Assembly: GCF_963675585.1 (NCBI RefSeq)
Contig: NZ_OY776414.1
Coordinates: forward strand, 2,893,001-2,957,000
Direction of reading: 5' to 3'
Length of the DNA: 64,000 nt
Source: an uncultured Draconibacterium sp.
Lineage (GTDB): Bacteria > Bacteroidota > Bacteroidia > Bacteroidales > Prolixibacteraceae
Below, piece after piece: positions 1 through 8,703 of the stretch (its first letter is position 1; every line of letters begins with the position of its first letter). The position numbers and the translations under genes were made by a program. A model generated the notes under the pieces. It made no database searches. It saw only the letters and a list, made by a program, of their open reading frames with translations, and was not told the DNA's origin.

Positions 1-518
1 AACCGGTTTTTTTCTTCGTTGGTTCTAATTTTTTGCGACACTGATATTTTGTCGCTAAATGGCATTAAAACCAGATTCCGGCCTGCAATAGAAATTTCAG
101 ATGTTAATCGTGGACCTTTTGTTGAAATGGGTTCTTTGGCAACTTGTACCAGAACTTTCTGTCCTACTTTTAACAGTTCGTTTACTTTACCTTCTTTGTT
201 AATGTCGGGTTCGGAATGAATCCGTGCAATGGAAGAAATTTTATTTTTACGGGACGATGCAATTCTCAGAAATTTATTGAGTGTTGCAAACTGTGGCCCC
301 ATGTCAAGGTAATGTAAAAAAGCATCTTTACTGTAACCTACGTCGATAAATGCAGCGTTTAAACTGGGCATTATTTTTTTCACTTTGCCGAGATAAATGT
401 CTCCGACAGCAAATTTTGCCCCGCTTCTTTCCCTACTAAGTTCAACAAGCTTTTTATTTTCCTGTAAGGCAATAACAATTTCGGATGGAGTTACATCAAT
501 TATTAAATCGCTACTCAC
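1..518 (-). CDS. rng: Ribonuclease G (N-terminal part, runs off the window)
   Basis: Partial: about 172 N-terminal residues are inside the window and the rest lies beyond base 1. RNase E/G family enzymes are endoribonucleases acting in rRNA maturation and mRNA decay. The N-terminus reads SSDLIIDVTPSEIVIALQEN and is followed by an S1-type RNA-binding domain (GDIYLGKVKKIMPSLNAAFIDVG at about residues 38-60), then segments typical of RNase G (PRLTSEISIAGRNLVLMPFS). The start is GTG at 516-518 because no ATG lies nearby and an AAAGG sequence sits just upstream. The catalytic DNase-like domain is outside the window, so intactness cannot be judged. Confidence 0.88.
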   Translation of the reverse strand, partial: MSSDLIIDVTPSEIVIALQENKKLVELSRERSGAKFAVGDIYLGKVKKIMPSLNAAFIDVGYSKDAFLHYLDMGPQFATLNKFLRIASSRKNKISSIARIHSEPDINKEGKVNELLKVGQKVLVQVAKEPISTKGPRLTSEISIAGRNLVLMPFSDKISVSQKIRTNEEKNR

Positions 519-566
519 AACCTTTGATTAATCTTTTAATTTAGTTAATACTATAGTTTATAACAG

Positions 567-601
567 ATTAAACCTAAAGCAATACTTGCTTTAGGTTTAA
601 T
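567..601. terminator. Perfect 16-bp inverted repeat (hairpin)
   Basis: ATTAAACCTAAAGCAA (567-582), loop TAC, TTGCTTTAGGTTTAAT (586-601): all 16 pairs match. It lies between the 30-aa basic gene and RNase G on the minus strand. No strong T-tract follows on either strand, so it may be a terminator, an attenuator or a processing hairpin in front of rng. Confidence 0.6.
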
Positions 602-633
602 CAATATTCTCAAGATTTTATCTGAATAAAACC

Positions 634-726
634 TTATTTCTTCTTCTTGTGCCTGTTCTTACGCAATCTTTTTTTGCGTTTATGAGTGGCCATCTTATGT
701 CTCTTTCTTTTCTTTCCGCTTGGCAT
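634..726 (-). CDS. Very basic 30-residue conserved small protein
   Basis: A 30-codon gene starting MPSGKKRKRHKMATHKRK and ending in a run of lysines. Eighteen of 30 residues are Lys or Arg and three are His. It lies 6 nt downstream of HU on the same strand, so the two are probably cotranscribed. I recall near-identical short proteins between HU and RNase G in many Bacteroidota (memory, not searched). The charge suggests RNA, ribosome or nucleoid binding, but the function is unknown. It is short enough to be missed by gene callers. Confidence 0.8.
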   Translation of the reverse strand: MPSGKKRKRHKMATHKRKKRLRKNRHKKKK

Positions 727-732
727 AACTCT

Positions 733-1017
733 TTATTTTACTTGATTTTTAACTTGTGATACAAATGTTTTCGCTGGTTTAAACGAAGGAATATTGTGTG
801 CAGGAATAATGATGGTGGTGTTCTTAGAAATATTTCTAGCTGTTTTTTCTGCTCTTTTTTTCACAACAAAACTACCGAAACCTCTCAGGTAAACATTTTT
901 ACCATCAACCAATGAATCTTTTACGGTTTCCATAAAAGCTTCAACTGTTTTTTGAACAGTTACTTTCTCAATTCCTGTTTCTTTAGAAATTTCATTTACA
1001 ATATCTGCCTTAGTCAT
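733..1017 (-). CDS. HU-family DNA-binding protein
   Basis: 94 residues, the usual length for an HU/IHF subunit, with the arm signature GFGSFVVKKRAEKTARN and ending IPSFKPAK plus a short tail. HU dimers bend and compact DNA in the nucleoid. The N-terminal helices (MTKADIVNEISKETGI) match the dimerisation region. It is followed after 6 nt by the 30-aa basic gene. A candidate -7 element lies about 50 nt upstream. Bacteroidota often carry several HU paralogs, so I give no specific symbol. Confidence 0.95.
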   Translation of the reverse strand: MTKADIVNEISKETGIEKVTVQKTVEAFMETVKDSLVDGKNVYLRGFGSFVVKKRAEKTARNISKNTTIIIPAHNIPSFKPAKTFVSQVKNQVK

Positions 1018-1067
1018 CTCTTAAAATATTTAATTTTCAATGTATTAATCGTTTTTATTCGAGTTTG

Positions 1068-1075
1068 CAAAAATA
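1068..1075 (-). promoter_or_regulatory. Candidate -7 element of the HU operon
   Basis: On the minus strand this reads TATTTTTG, matching the Bacteroidota -7 consensus TAnnTTTG. No good -33 TTTG lies at the expected distance, so confidence is low. The similar TATTTTTG at 1113-1120 on the plus strand could serve mutY. Confidence 0.35.
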
Positions 1076-1153
1076 AAAATAATTATAAAACCGAAAAGCT
1101 TTTCAATTAAATTATTTTTGTTTTTATCAAGATTCTTAATCAGTTAGCGTAAA

Positions 1154-2203
1154 ATGTACAGTTTTAGTAACAAAATACACAAGTGGTACGAGCAGAATAA
1201 ACGTGATTTACCGTGGAGAAATACTAAAAATCCGTATTTTATTTGGATCTCGGAAATCATTCTGCAACAGACACGTATCGCACAAGGTACGAATTATTAT
1301 CTGCGTTTTATCAAAAACTTTCCGACTGTTTCCGATTTAGCCAACGCACACGAAGATGAAGTGTTAAAATTATGGCAAGGTTTGGGTTATTATTCGCGCG
1401 CAAGGAACTTGCATGCTGCTGCAAAAACAATTGTTAGTTTATACAAGTCTCAATTTCCGGACACATACAATAATATATTAGGCTTAAAAGGAATTGGTCC
1501 ATATACTGCAGCAGCAGTTGCATCTATTGCATTCGATCTCCCCTATCCAGCCGTGGACGGTAATATTTACCGTGTACTCTCGCGTTATTTTGGAATCGAC
1601 ACGCCAATCGACAGTTCTGAAGGGAAAAAGCAGTTTCAGGAATTGGCAGAAGAGCTGATTCAGAACCAACCACCCGGCATGCACAACCAGGCCCTAATGG
1701 AATTTGGCGCGCTGCAATGCATCCCGAAATCGCCGGATTGTAGTCTTTGTCCAATTTCTGAAGGTTGTTATGCATTTATAAATAATAAAATTGAGCAGCT
1801 TCCCACAAAATCAAAAAAAACAAAACAACGCGTGCGTTTTTTTTATTATTACCTGATTGATGACGGAATACATATATATATTAACAGACGTACAACAAAC
1901 GATATCTGGAAGAATTTATATGAACTTCCGCTGCTTGAACAGGAAAAAGAAGCAGAAGACAAAGAGCTGATTCAAAAAACCATTCCTTTTATTAATGGTA
2001 TTCCTTACAATATAAAACTAATCTCTGCTGCAAAAAAACACATATTAAGCCATCAAATCATCTATTCAAGACTAATACATGTGGAAGTAAACAGCGATAT
2101 TAACATTAGTGAGCAACTTATTCGGGTAAATAAAAAAGATATTTCTAAATTTGCTGTACCACGATTGGTCGAACAGTTTTTTGAAGATTTCAATCTGGGA
2201 TGA
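1154..2203 (+). CDS. mutY: A/G-specific adenine glycosylase
   Basis: Removes adenine mispaired with 8-oxoguanine (GO repair system). 349 residues. The HhH-GPD fold has the helix-hairpin-helix LKGIGPYTAAAVA (about 111-123), catalytic Glu34 in SEIILQQT and catalytic Asp135 in PAVDGNIYR. The [4Fe-4S] loop is complete: C189-x6-C196-x2-C199-x5-C205. The C-terminal 120 residues fit the NUDIX-like 8-oxoG recognition domain. It is divergent from HU and followed 71 nt later by ssb, an order seen in other Bacteroidota. Confidence 0.97.
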   Translation: MYSFSNKIHKWYEQNKRDLPWRNTKNPYFIWISEIILQQTRIAQGTNYYLRFIKNFPTVSDLANAHEDEVLKLWQGLGYYSRARNLHAAAKTIVSLYKSQFPDTYNNILGLKGIGPYTAAAVASIAFDLPYPAVDGNIYRVLSRYFGIDTPIDSSEGKKQFQELAEELIQNQPPGMHNQALMEFGALQCIPKSPDCSLCPISEGCYAFINNKIEQLPTKSKKTKQRVRFFYYYLIDDGIHIYINRRTTNDIWKNLYELPLLEQEKEAEDKELIQKTIPFINGIPYNIKLISAAKKHILSHQIIYSRLIHVEVNSDINISEQLIRVNKKDISKFAVPRLVEQFFEDFNLG

Positions 2204-2274
2204 TAATACATACAATTGGGCGGATAAATTAAGAAACCAAAAATTTTAATGTTAACCGAAATAAATTAAAAATT

Positions 2275-2718
2275 ATGTCAGTAAACAAAGTTATTTTAGT
2301 AGGAAACGTTGGAAAAGATCCTGAAGTAAGACATTTAGACTCGGGCGTTGCAGTTGCAAATTTCACTTTGGCAACATCAGAATCATACACCGCAAAAAAC
2401 GGCGAAAGAGTTACAACCACCGAGTGGCACAACATTGTACTTTGGCGTGGTTTGGCCGATGTGGCTGAAAAATATGTTACCAAAGGACGTCAATTGTATA
2501 TTGAAGGACGAATTCGTACCCGATCGTACGATGACAAAGACGGAAATAAAAGGTACATTACTGAGATTTATGGCGACACCATGCAAATGTTAGGTACCAA
2601 AGCCGACAATCAGGGAGGAGACGTACAAAACAAACAACAGTCATCACCAATATCAACACCTGCGGCTAGCGAGCCACAAATCGATGAACCAAGTGGTGAT
2701 GAAGATTTACCATTCTAA
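2275..2718 (+). CDS. ssb: Single-stranded DNA-binding protein
   Basis: 147 residues: an N-terminal OB fold ([19 protein letters not shown] through about residue 110), a Gln/Ser/Pro-rich linker, and the acidic tail ending DEDLPF that recruits repair and replication partners. It coats single-stranded DNA. It lies 71 nt after mutY and 16 nt before gldE, so one transcript is likely. Confidence 0.97.
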   Translation: MSVNKVILVGNVGKDPEVRHLDSGVAVANFTLATSESYTAKNGERVTTTEWHNIVLWRGLADVAEKYVTKGRQLYIEGRIRTRSYDDKDGNKRYITEIYGDTMQMLGTKADNQGGDVQNKQQSSPISTPAASEPQIDEPSGDEDLPF

Positions 2719-2734
2719 ATCAAAAAATTAACTA

Positions 2735-4054
2735 TTGGAAACAGAACCGCTTTTAGCAACATCCTCCATCGGCAATTGGGACATACTTTTTCACCCAATA
2801 TCATTTGAAATAATAATTTCTATTGTTGTTGTACTTTTTCTGCTGCTTACATCTGCGCTAATTAGTGGTTCAGAAGTGGCATATTTTTCGTTAAGTGCAA
2901 CCGACAAAAAAAAGCTAAAAAAAGAGAACAAAACCAACGAAAGAGTACGGAAAAATCTTGACAGCCCGGAAAAACTGCTGGCTACAATACTGGTAACCAA
3001 CAATTTTGTAAACGTTGGAATTATTATTCTTACTGCATTTATTTCGAATAACTTGGTGGAATTTGTTGAAGCACCGGCTTTGGAATTTATTTTCCAGGTG
3101 GTACTTATCACATTTTTTCTCTTACTTTTTGGCGAGATTATTCCCAAAGTATATGCGTCGCACTTTGCATTAAGTTTTGCCAAATTTATGGCACTCCCCT
3201 TGCAAACGCTCGAAAAAATATTTAGTCCATTAAACGCCATTCTGATTTATTCAACCGGTTTTGTTAACCGACGCCTGCAAAAACATAAAAAAGACATATC
3301 GATGAACGATATTTCTCAGGCGCTGGAATTAACTTCCGACCAGGAATTATCAGAAGAAAAGGACATACTTGAAGGAATTGTAAAATTTGGGAATAAAGAT
3401 GTTAGCGAGATAATGAAACCGCGTGTTGATGTGGTTTCTCTCGACATTAAAACCGACTTTCACCAAGTACTTGACGTAATAAACAACACCGGTTATTCAA
3501 GAATCCCGGTTTACATCGACTCTTTTGATAACATTAGCGGTATACTTTACATTAAAGACATTCTGCCACACAGTCACAAAGCCACAACCTTCAGGTGGCA
3601 AACTCTGATTCGGGCACCATTTTATGTCCCCGACACCAAAAAAATTAGTTCGCTGCTGGAAGAAATGCAAAAAGCTAAAATCCATCTGGCAATTGTGGTT
3701 GACGAATATGGCGGAACTTCAGGAATTGTAACCCTGGAAGATATACTGGAAGAAATTGTTGGCGATATTACGGATGAATTTGATGAAGAGGAAAATTTCT
3801 TTACTAAGATATCGGATAACGAATTTTCTTTTGACGCCAAGGTTCTTTTAGGCGATTTTTATAAAGTTGTAAATTGCGACGATACAATATTTAACGATGT
3901 AAAAGGAGATGCCGACACACTGGCCGGTCTCATTCTGGAGTTAAAAGGTGAAATTCCGACTTTGCATGAAAAAATAAAATGTAAAAATTTCGCGTTTACA
4001 ATAGAAGAAGTTGACAACCGAAGGATCAAACAAATTAAAGTGCTTATTAATTAA
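2735..4054 (+). CDS. gldE: Gliding motility-associated protein GldE (CNNM/CorC-type)
   Basis: 439 residues. An N-terminal DUF21/CNNM membrane domain with about four hydrophobic segments (residues 20-200) is followed by a CBS pair (SEIMKPRVDVVSLD... to VTLEDILEEIVGDITDEFDEE, about 220-350) and a C-terminal CorC_HlyC domain. The family includes Mg/Co efflux proteins. Bacteroidota members next to gldD are called GldE and are linked to gliding or type IX secretion. The start codon is TTG (2735-2737); no closer ATG keeps the membrane domain whole. The gene sits 27 nt before gldD. Confidence 0.92.
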   Translation: METEPLLATSSIGNWDILFHPISFEIIISIVVVLFLLLTSALISGSEVAYFSLSATDKKKLKKENKTNERVRKNLDSPEKLLATILVTNNFVNVGIIILTAFISNNLVEFVEAPALEFIFQVVLITFFLLLFGEIIPKVYASHFALSFAKFMALPLQTLEKIFSPLNAILIYSTGFVNRRLQKHKKDISMNDISQALELTSDQELSEEKDILEGIVKFGNKDVSEIMKPRVDVVSLDIKTDFHQVLDVINNTGYSRIPVYIDSFDNISGILYIKDILPHSHKATTFRWQTLIRAPFYVPDTKKISSLLEEMQKAKIHLAIVVDEYGGTSGIVTLEDILEEIVGDITDEFDEEENFFTKISDNEFSFDAKVLLGDFYKVVNCDDTIFNDVKGDADTLAGLILELKGEIPTLHEKIKCKNFAFTIEEVDNRRIKQIKVLIN

Positions 4055-4080
4055 TTGCACCACTTGTTTTTTTATCATTT

Positions 4081-4665
4081 ATGAAAGTCTGGCAAATTGT
4101 ATTTGTAATTATTTTTTTAGTGGGATGTACCGAAACTTACACCCCAAAACCTCGTGGATTTTTCAGAATTGATTTTCCTGAAAAAAGCTATACAAGCATT
4201 GCCGACAAATACCCCTATAAATTTGAAGTGCCTGATTATTCTTCTATTGAAAAAGATTATCGCAATCCAAATCAAAGCAACTGGATAAACATTGTGGTGC
4301 CCAACAATAAAGTTGAAATACACATTTCGTATTACGATTTAAAAAACCAGGGAAAATCATCGAGAGAGTCACTCATTGAATTTATGGAAGAAACCCGCAA
4401 ACTGGCCTATAAACATTCGATTAAAGCTGATGCAATTGATGAACAAATTTTTATGAATCCGGGTCATAAAGTGTATGGCACAATCTATAAAATTCAGGGA
4501 AATGCAGCCTCTCCAATGCAATTCTTTTTAACCGACAGCACCAAACATTTTCTTCGCGGTGCATTTTACATCCGCGAGGTACCCGACATTGATTCATTGC
4601 GACCGGTTATAAATTTTATAGAGCCGGATATTATCAGGTTGATTGAAACAACAAGTTGGAATTAA
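4081..4665 (+). CDS. gldD: Gliding motility lipoprotein GldD
   Basis: 194 residues. The signal peptide MKVWQIVFVIIFLVGC gives a lipobox with the lipidated cysteine at residue 16. The family hallmark TYTPKPRGFFRIDFPEKSY follows at once. GldD is an essential gliding component in Flavobacterium, but it also occurs in non-gliding Bacteroidota, so gliding here is inference. It sits between gldE and the phosphopantetheinyl transferase gene, only 6 nt before the latter. Confidence 0.93.
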   Translation: MKVWQIVFVIIFLVGCTETYTPKPRGFFRIDFPEKSYTSIADKYPYKFEVPDYSSIEKDYRNPNQSNWINIVVPNNKVEIHISYYDLKNQGKSSRESLIEFMEETRKLAYKHSIKADAIDEQIFMNPGHKVYGTIYKIQGNAASPMQFFLTDSTKHFLRGAFYIREVPDIDSLRPVINFIEPDIIRLIETTSWN

Positions 4666-4671
4666 GCAACA

Positions 4672-5301
4672 ATGCCATTTTTCGACAACATAACTACGCC
4701 AAACGGAATCATTCCAATCTGGAAATTAAGTGATACGTTGGACGAACTCAACACCTTTTGTACATTAAATACTTCAGATAAAATAAAGTACGACCAACTT
4801 CATTCCGAACGTCGGAAAAAAGAGTTTCTGGCCTCCCGAATTCTGATTCAACAACTCATCCCAACAAAAGAACTTTTATACAATCAAGCCGGGAAACCAT
4901 ACATTCGCAACTCTCCAAAACACATTAGCATTTCCCATTCAGCAAATTTTGCTGCGGTAATTGTTTCCGACCGTCGTGTTGGCATCGACATTGAGCAAGC
5001 CACCCGAAATATCGACAAAGTTGCTACCCGTTTTTTACATCCCGACGAGCAGAATTTTATCGCTCAACAAAAAAATCAACAGTTCGCTAAAATTCTTTTT
5101 TGGGCTGCCAAAGAGGCCATTTTTAAGTGTTCCGAATTTCAGGGCATTCAATTTAACGAACAGATTTTTATCGATTCTTTTTCGATAGAAAAATCAAATA
5201 AATTCAGCGGCTCATTGTTTACCTCGTTAAAAAAGGTGAATTACAATCTATACTATTATTCAATTGAAAACAATGTGATGGTGTATTGCGTTGAACAATA
5301 A
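4672..5301 (+). CDS. 4'-phosphopantetheinyl transferase superfamily protein
   Basis: 209 residues, Sfp-like length. It transfers phosphopantetheine from CoA to carrier proteins. Metal-binding motif VGIDIEQ has Asp106 and Glu108, and the second motif FWAAKEAIFK has Lys147 and Glu148. The upstream ISISHS element is also typical. It follows gldD by 6 nt and precedes zwf by 11 nt, so it is in the same operon. Whether it serves fatty-acid ACP or a secondary-metabolite carrier cannot be told. Confidence 0.9.
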   Translation: MPFFDNITTPNGIIPIWKLSDTLDELNTFCTLNTSDKIKYDQLHSERRKKEFLASRILIQQLIPTKELLYNQAGKPYIRNSPKHISISHSANFAAVIVSDRRVGIDIEQATRNIDKVATRFLHPDEQNFIAQQKNQQFAKILFWAAKEAIFKCSEFQGIQFNEQIFIDSFSIEKSNKFSGSLFTSLKKVNYNLYYYSIENNVMVYCVEQ

Positions 5302-5312
5302 AAGTTACAGAT

Positions 5313-6809
5313 ATGAAAAAAGCAGAAAATCAAATACTGATCATTTTTGGTGCATCAGGAGATTTAACCAAACGCAAACTAATACCCGCCCTTTTTGAAT
5401 TATTCAAACAAAATTTATTACCCGATAAATTTGCCGTTTTAGGTGCCTCCAGATCCGAACTATCCGACGAAGATTTTAGGTTACGTGCCGATGAATTTTT
5501 ACCAAAAGACGATAAGCTGGAAGAATTTAAAAAGAAACTTTTTTACCAGGCGGTTCAGAACAATTCGGCTGAAGATTTTAAGCCGCTTAAAAACCGATTG
5601 AACGAGCTTTCTAAGTCGCTGGAAATTGAAAAAAATTACATCTTTTATCTTTCAACACCACCTTCGTTGTATGGTGTAATTCCAAAATATTTGTCGGAAA
5701 ACGGATTAAGCAAATCCAATAAATATTTCAGAAGATTAATTGTTGAAAAACCATTTGGGACCAACCTTGAATCGGCAAAGGAATTAAATATCCAGTTATT
5801 AAATTATTTTTCGGAAGATCAGATTTACCGTATAGACCATTATCTGGGAAAAGAAACGGTACAAAACATGCTGGTTACGCGCTTTTCGAACGGAATATTT
5901 GAGCCGCTTTGGAATCGCCGTTACATCGACCGCGTAGAAATAACATCGGCTGAAAGCCTGGGAGTTGAGGGACGCGGTGGCTATTACGATCATTCTGGTG
6001 CAATGCGCGATATGCTGCAAAATCACTTGCTTCAGGTTGTAGGATTTGTAGCGATGGAAGCTCCTGTAGTTGTTGAAGCCAATGCAATACGAAATGAAAT
6101 TTTAAAGGTTTTTCAATCGTTTCGCCCCATACATGAAAACGAGGTGTCGCGATATGTAATTCGCGGACAATACACCGAATCGAACATTGGGGGAAAACAA
6201 GTTGTTGGCTACCGAAACGAACCGGGCGTTGATAAATTTTCGCGTACTGAAACATTTATTGCACTAAAATTCTTCATCGATAACTGGCGTTGGGCAGGAG
6301 TGCCGTTTTACATTCGAACCGGTAAAAAACTGCCAACTCGTGTAACTGAAATTGTAATTCACTTTAAACACGTTCCGCATAATTTATTTGGTGCGCCATC
6401 GTTTGGTCAGTCCAACAATCAACTCATTATCCGAATTCAACCCGACGAAGGTATTTTATTAAAGTTCGATATGAAAACACCGGGTGCCGGTTTTAAAGCT
6501 CAAACCGTGAATATGGATTTTCATTATTCCGATTTGGCAGACACAAATGTTCCGGCAGCATACGAACGACTTTTACTGGATTGTATGCAGGGCGATGCTA
6601 CACTATATGCCAGAGGCGACGCTGTTGAAGCAGCATGGAATTTTGTTCAGCCAATCATAAACGCATGGGAAACAAATCCGGAGATTCCGATTTATGGCTA
6701 CCCTGCCGGAACCTGGGGACCAGAGGACTCTGACAAGCTTATATCGCATGGACAATGGAGGTATCCTTGCAAAAATTTAACGAACGATGGTTTGTACTGC
6801 GAATTATAA
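5313..6809 (+). CDS. zwf: Glucose-6-phosphate 1-dehydrogenase
   Basis: 498 residues. It oxidises glucose-6-phosphate to 6-phosphogluconolactone, the first step of the oxidative pentose phosphate pathway. The N-terminal dinucleotide motif is FGASGDLTKRKL (about 12-23) and the active-site motif is RIDHYLGKE, with His176 and Lys180. The C-terminus keeps GYPAGTWGPEDSDKL. It is followed 31 nt later by the lactonase gene pgl. A 6-phosphogluconate dehydrogenase gene (gnd) is not in this window. Confidence 0.97.
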   Translation: MKKAENQILIIFGASGDLTKRKLIPALFELFKQNLLPDKFAVLGASRSELSDEDFRLRADEFLPKDDKLEEFKKKLFYQAVQNNSAEDFKPLKNRLNELSKSLEIEKNYIFYLSTPPSLYGVIPKYLSENGLSKSNKYFRRLIVEKPFGTNLESAKELNIQLLNYFSEDQIYRIDHYLGKETVQNMLVTRFSNGIFEPLWNRRYIDRVEITSAESLGVEGRGGYYDHSGAMRDMLQNHLLQVVGFVAMEAPVVVEANAIRNEILKVFQSFRPIHENEVSRYVIRGQYTESNIGGKQVVGYRNEPGVDKFSRTETFIALKFFIDNWRWAGVPFYIRTGKKLPTRVTEIVIHFKHVPHNLFGAPSFGQSNNQLIIRIQPDEGILLKFDMKTPGAGFKAQTVNMDFHYSDLADTNVPAAYERLLLDCMQGDATLYARGDAVEAAWNFVQPIINAWETNPEIPIYGYPAGTWGPEDSDKLISHGQWRYPCKNLTNDGLYCEL

Positions 6810-6840
6810 TATATTTGTGAATACGCAATAAAATACTGAG

Positions 6841-7572
6841 ATGGAAACATTTACTGAAGTACGGATTTTTTCGAAGCCCAAAAAAGTGTACAATGCAATT
6901 GCTAAAGAGCTAATAAAGCTCACTCAGAATTCAACGCAAGAAATTTTTGACATTGCTCTCTCGGGAGGGAACTCACCCAAAGGTTTGTTTAAAAAACTGA
7001 GCCAGAAATATGCCGACCAAATTCCATGGAACCGAATCCATTTCTGGTGGGGGGACGAACGTTGTGTTTCTCCGGATGACGAACAAAGTAACTACAAAAT
7101 GACAGTAGATTATTTGTTGTCGAACATTTCCATACCTCCTGAGAACATTCACAGAATTAAAGGTGAAGCTGATCCCGAACAAGAAGCAATTCGATATTCG
7201 GAAGAAATGGAAAAGTCTTTGAATTCGCGTGGGAAAGACCCGGTTTTTGACATCATCATTCTTGGTTTGGGAGATGACGGACACACCGCTTCCATTTTTC
7301 CTGACCAATTGGAACTTTTTGAAGATGAGGCGAATTGCGCTGTGGCTCAACATCCAATAACCGGACAAAAACGAATTACAATTACAGGCAATGTGTTAAA
7401 TAACGCCAATCAGATATTTTTTCTTGTAACCGGAGCAAACAAAGCATTGCGCATTTCAGAAATTATGGATGACAGCGAAGCTGCAAAACTTTTACCAGCC
7501 TACTATATCTCGCCCGAAAATGGTGAGTTAATCTGGTTTTTAGACGAAGCTGCGGCATCGTTAATATCATAA
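6841..7572 (+). CDS. pgl: 6-phosphogluconolactonase
   Basis: 243 residues of the NagB/DevB-type fold. It hydrolyses the lactone made by Zwf. Motifs: LSGGNSPKGLF (about 40-50), WWGDERCVSPDDEQSNY (about 66-82) and GLGDDGHTASIFP (about 142-154). Together with zwf it covers the first two oxidative pentose phosphate steps. It is the last gene of the plus-strand run that begins at mutY and is followed by a bidirectional terminator. Confidence 0.95.
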   Translation: METFTEVRIFSKPKKVYNAIAKELIKLTQNSTQEIFDIALSGGNSPKGLFKKLSQKYADQIPWNRIHFWWGDERCVSPDDEQSNYKMTVDYLLSNISIPPENIHRIKGEADPEQEAIRYSEEMEKSLNSRGKDPVFDIIILGLGDDGHTASIFPDQLELFEDEANCAVAQHPITGQKRITITGNVLNNANQIFFLVTGANKALRISEIMDDSEAAKLLPAYYISPENGELIWFLDEAAASLIS

Positions 7573-7591
7573 ACCGTAAAATTTTAAATGG

Positions 7592-7638
7592 AAAAGGTGA
7601 GATCTTAGTATTTAACTAAAAGATTTCACCTTTTTTTA
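7592..7638. terminator. Bidirectional terminator between pgl and the hydrolase gene
   Basis: Stem AAAAGGTGAGATCTT (7592-7606) pairs with AAGATTTCACCTTTTT (from 7620), with one G-U, followed by T7. An A-run on the other side allows use on both strands, as expected between converging genes. Confidence 0.85.
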
Positions 7639-7651
7639 TCGTTCAATCAAA

Positions 7652-8659
7652 TTAACGAGAAGGCTCTAATCCTAAAATATTTTCTCCAAATTTTTCTGTT
7701 GCAGCAATAACTTCGACAACACAACCCGATGTTAATTCGCAGGCTATTACATGATCACCAGCCTCCGGAAATGCCTGTTTTACTTTTTCTGCCTGAACTG
7801 TTCCTAATTCATCAAACATTTTCAACATGGCATCAACACGTACCGTTTGGTCCTGATTGGTTTCGTCCTTGTAATAATAGCCAAGAAAAACCGGTGCAGT
7901 AACATTTTTATATGTATCCTTTTTCATCGTTGCCTCTACCAGTTGCTGCAAATAAACAACAGCCTCCATGCGGTATTTACAATTCCAGTACTGGCATCCT
8001 TTCGATTCAAAATCTTCATCGGTAATCCGGTATTTGCTCCCCATAACTTTTCGTCCGATTTGCAGCCCCCATGGTTTCGACAAAACAAACGCTGTACTGT
8101 TATTGATGCGAATATTTGGCGAATACATAATTAAACCGTCAACATATTCCGGAAAATCGGCAGCCAACTTCAATGCCAGTGTCCCTCCTGTTGAGGTACT
8201 CATTATAACGACCTTTTTCCCAAGTGTACGAGCTACCATCAGTGCTTCTTTTGCCGACTCCCACAACTTATCCGGAGTCATATCAATAAGAGCATCTTCA
8301 GTAATTAAACCATGATCGTGCAAACGTGGAATATATAGATTACACCCAAATTTCTTTGCAAAATTAACATGCGCCGGATACCCTTCGTACCACGAGGCAG
8401 AAAAACCATGCAAGTATAAAACACAATAATTGGTCCGCTCCTTAACCGAGTCTTTTGCCCAAAAAATCCGCGATTCATTGTCGGGTTTAATTGAAAATGA
8501 AGCTTCCTTTTTTTGAATAAAATTTTCAACGTTCCCAATACTTGCCGACAAGGAAGGAAGGTCTTTATTTAATTCAGGTTTTGGTGGTTTGGGCCCCAAA
8601 ACATACGCCAGAATTGCAAGCAAAATCACTATTCCCAAAAATCGTTTGATTCGTTTCAT
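7652..8659 (-). CDS. Membrane-anchored alpha/beta hydrolase (lipase/esterase-like)
   Basis: 335 residues. An N-terminal signal anchor (about residues 7-22, LGIVILLAILAYVLG) suggests the catalytic domain faces the periplasm. The core has the oxyanion strand LYLHGFSASWYEG, a nucleophile elbow MSTSTGGT (Ser in a degenerate G/S-x-S-x-G motif), and a late GDHVIA that fits the catalytic His. The fold resembles carboxylesterase or monoacylglycerol lipase proteins. The substrate is unknown. It lies 44 nt downstream of dinB on the same strand. Confidence 0.8.
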   Translation of the reverse strand: MKRIKRFLGIVILLAILAYVLGPKPPKPELNKDLPSLSASIGNVENFIQKKEASFSIKPDNESRIFWAKDSVKERTNYCVLYLHGFSASWYEGYPAHVNFAKKFGCNLYIPRLHDHGLITEDALIDMTPDKLWESAKEALMVARTLGKKVVIMSTSTGGTLALKLAADFPEYVDGLIMYSPNIRINNSTAFVLSKPWGLQIGRKVMGSKYRITDEDFESKGCQYWNCKYRMEAVVYLQQLVEATMKKDTYKNVTAPVFLGYYYKDETNQDQTVRVDAMLKMFDELGTVQAEKVKQAFPEAGDHVIACELTSGCVVEVIAATEKFGENILGLEPSR

Positions 8660-8703
8660 ACTATCTGTTTTTTACGAAAATACAATATTTAACAATACAA
8701 TTA

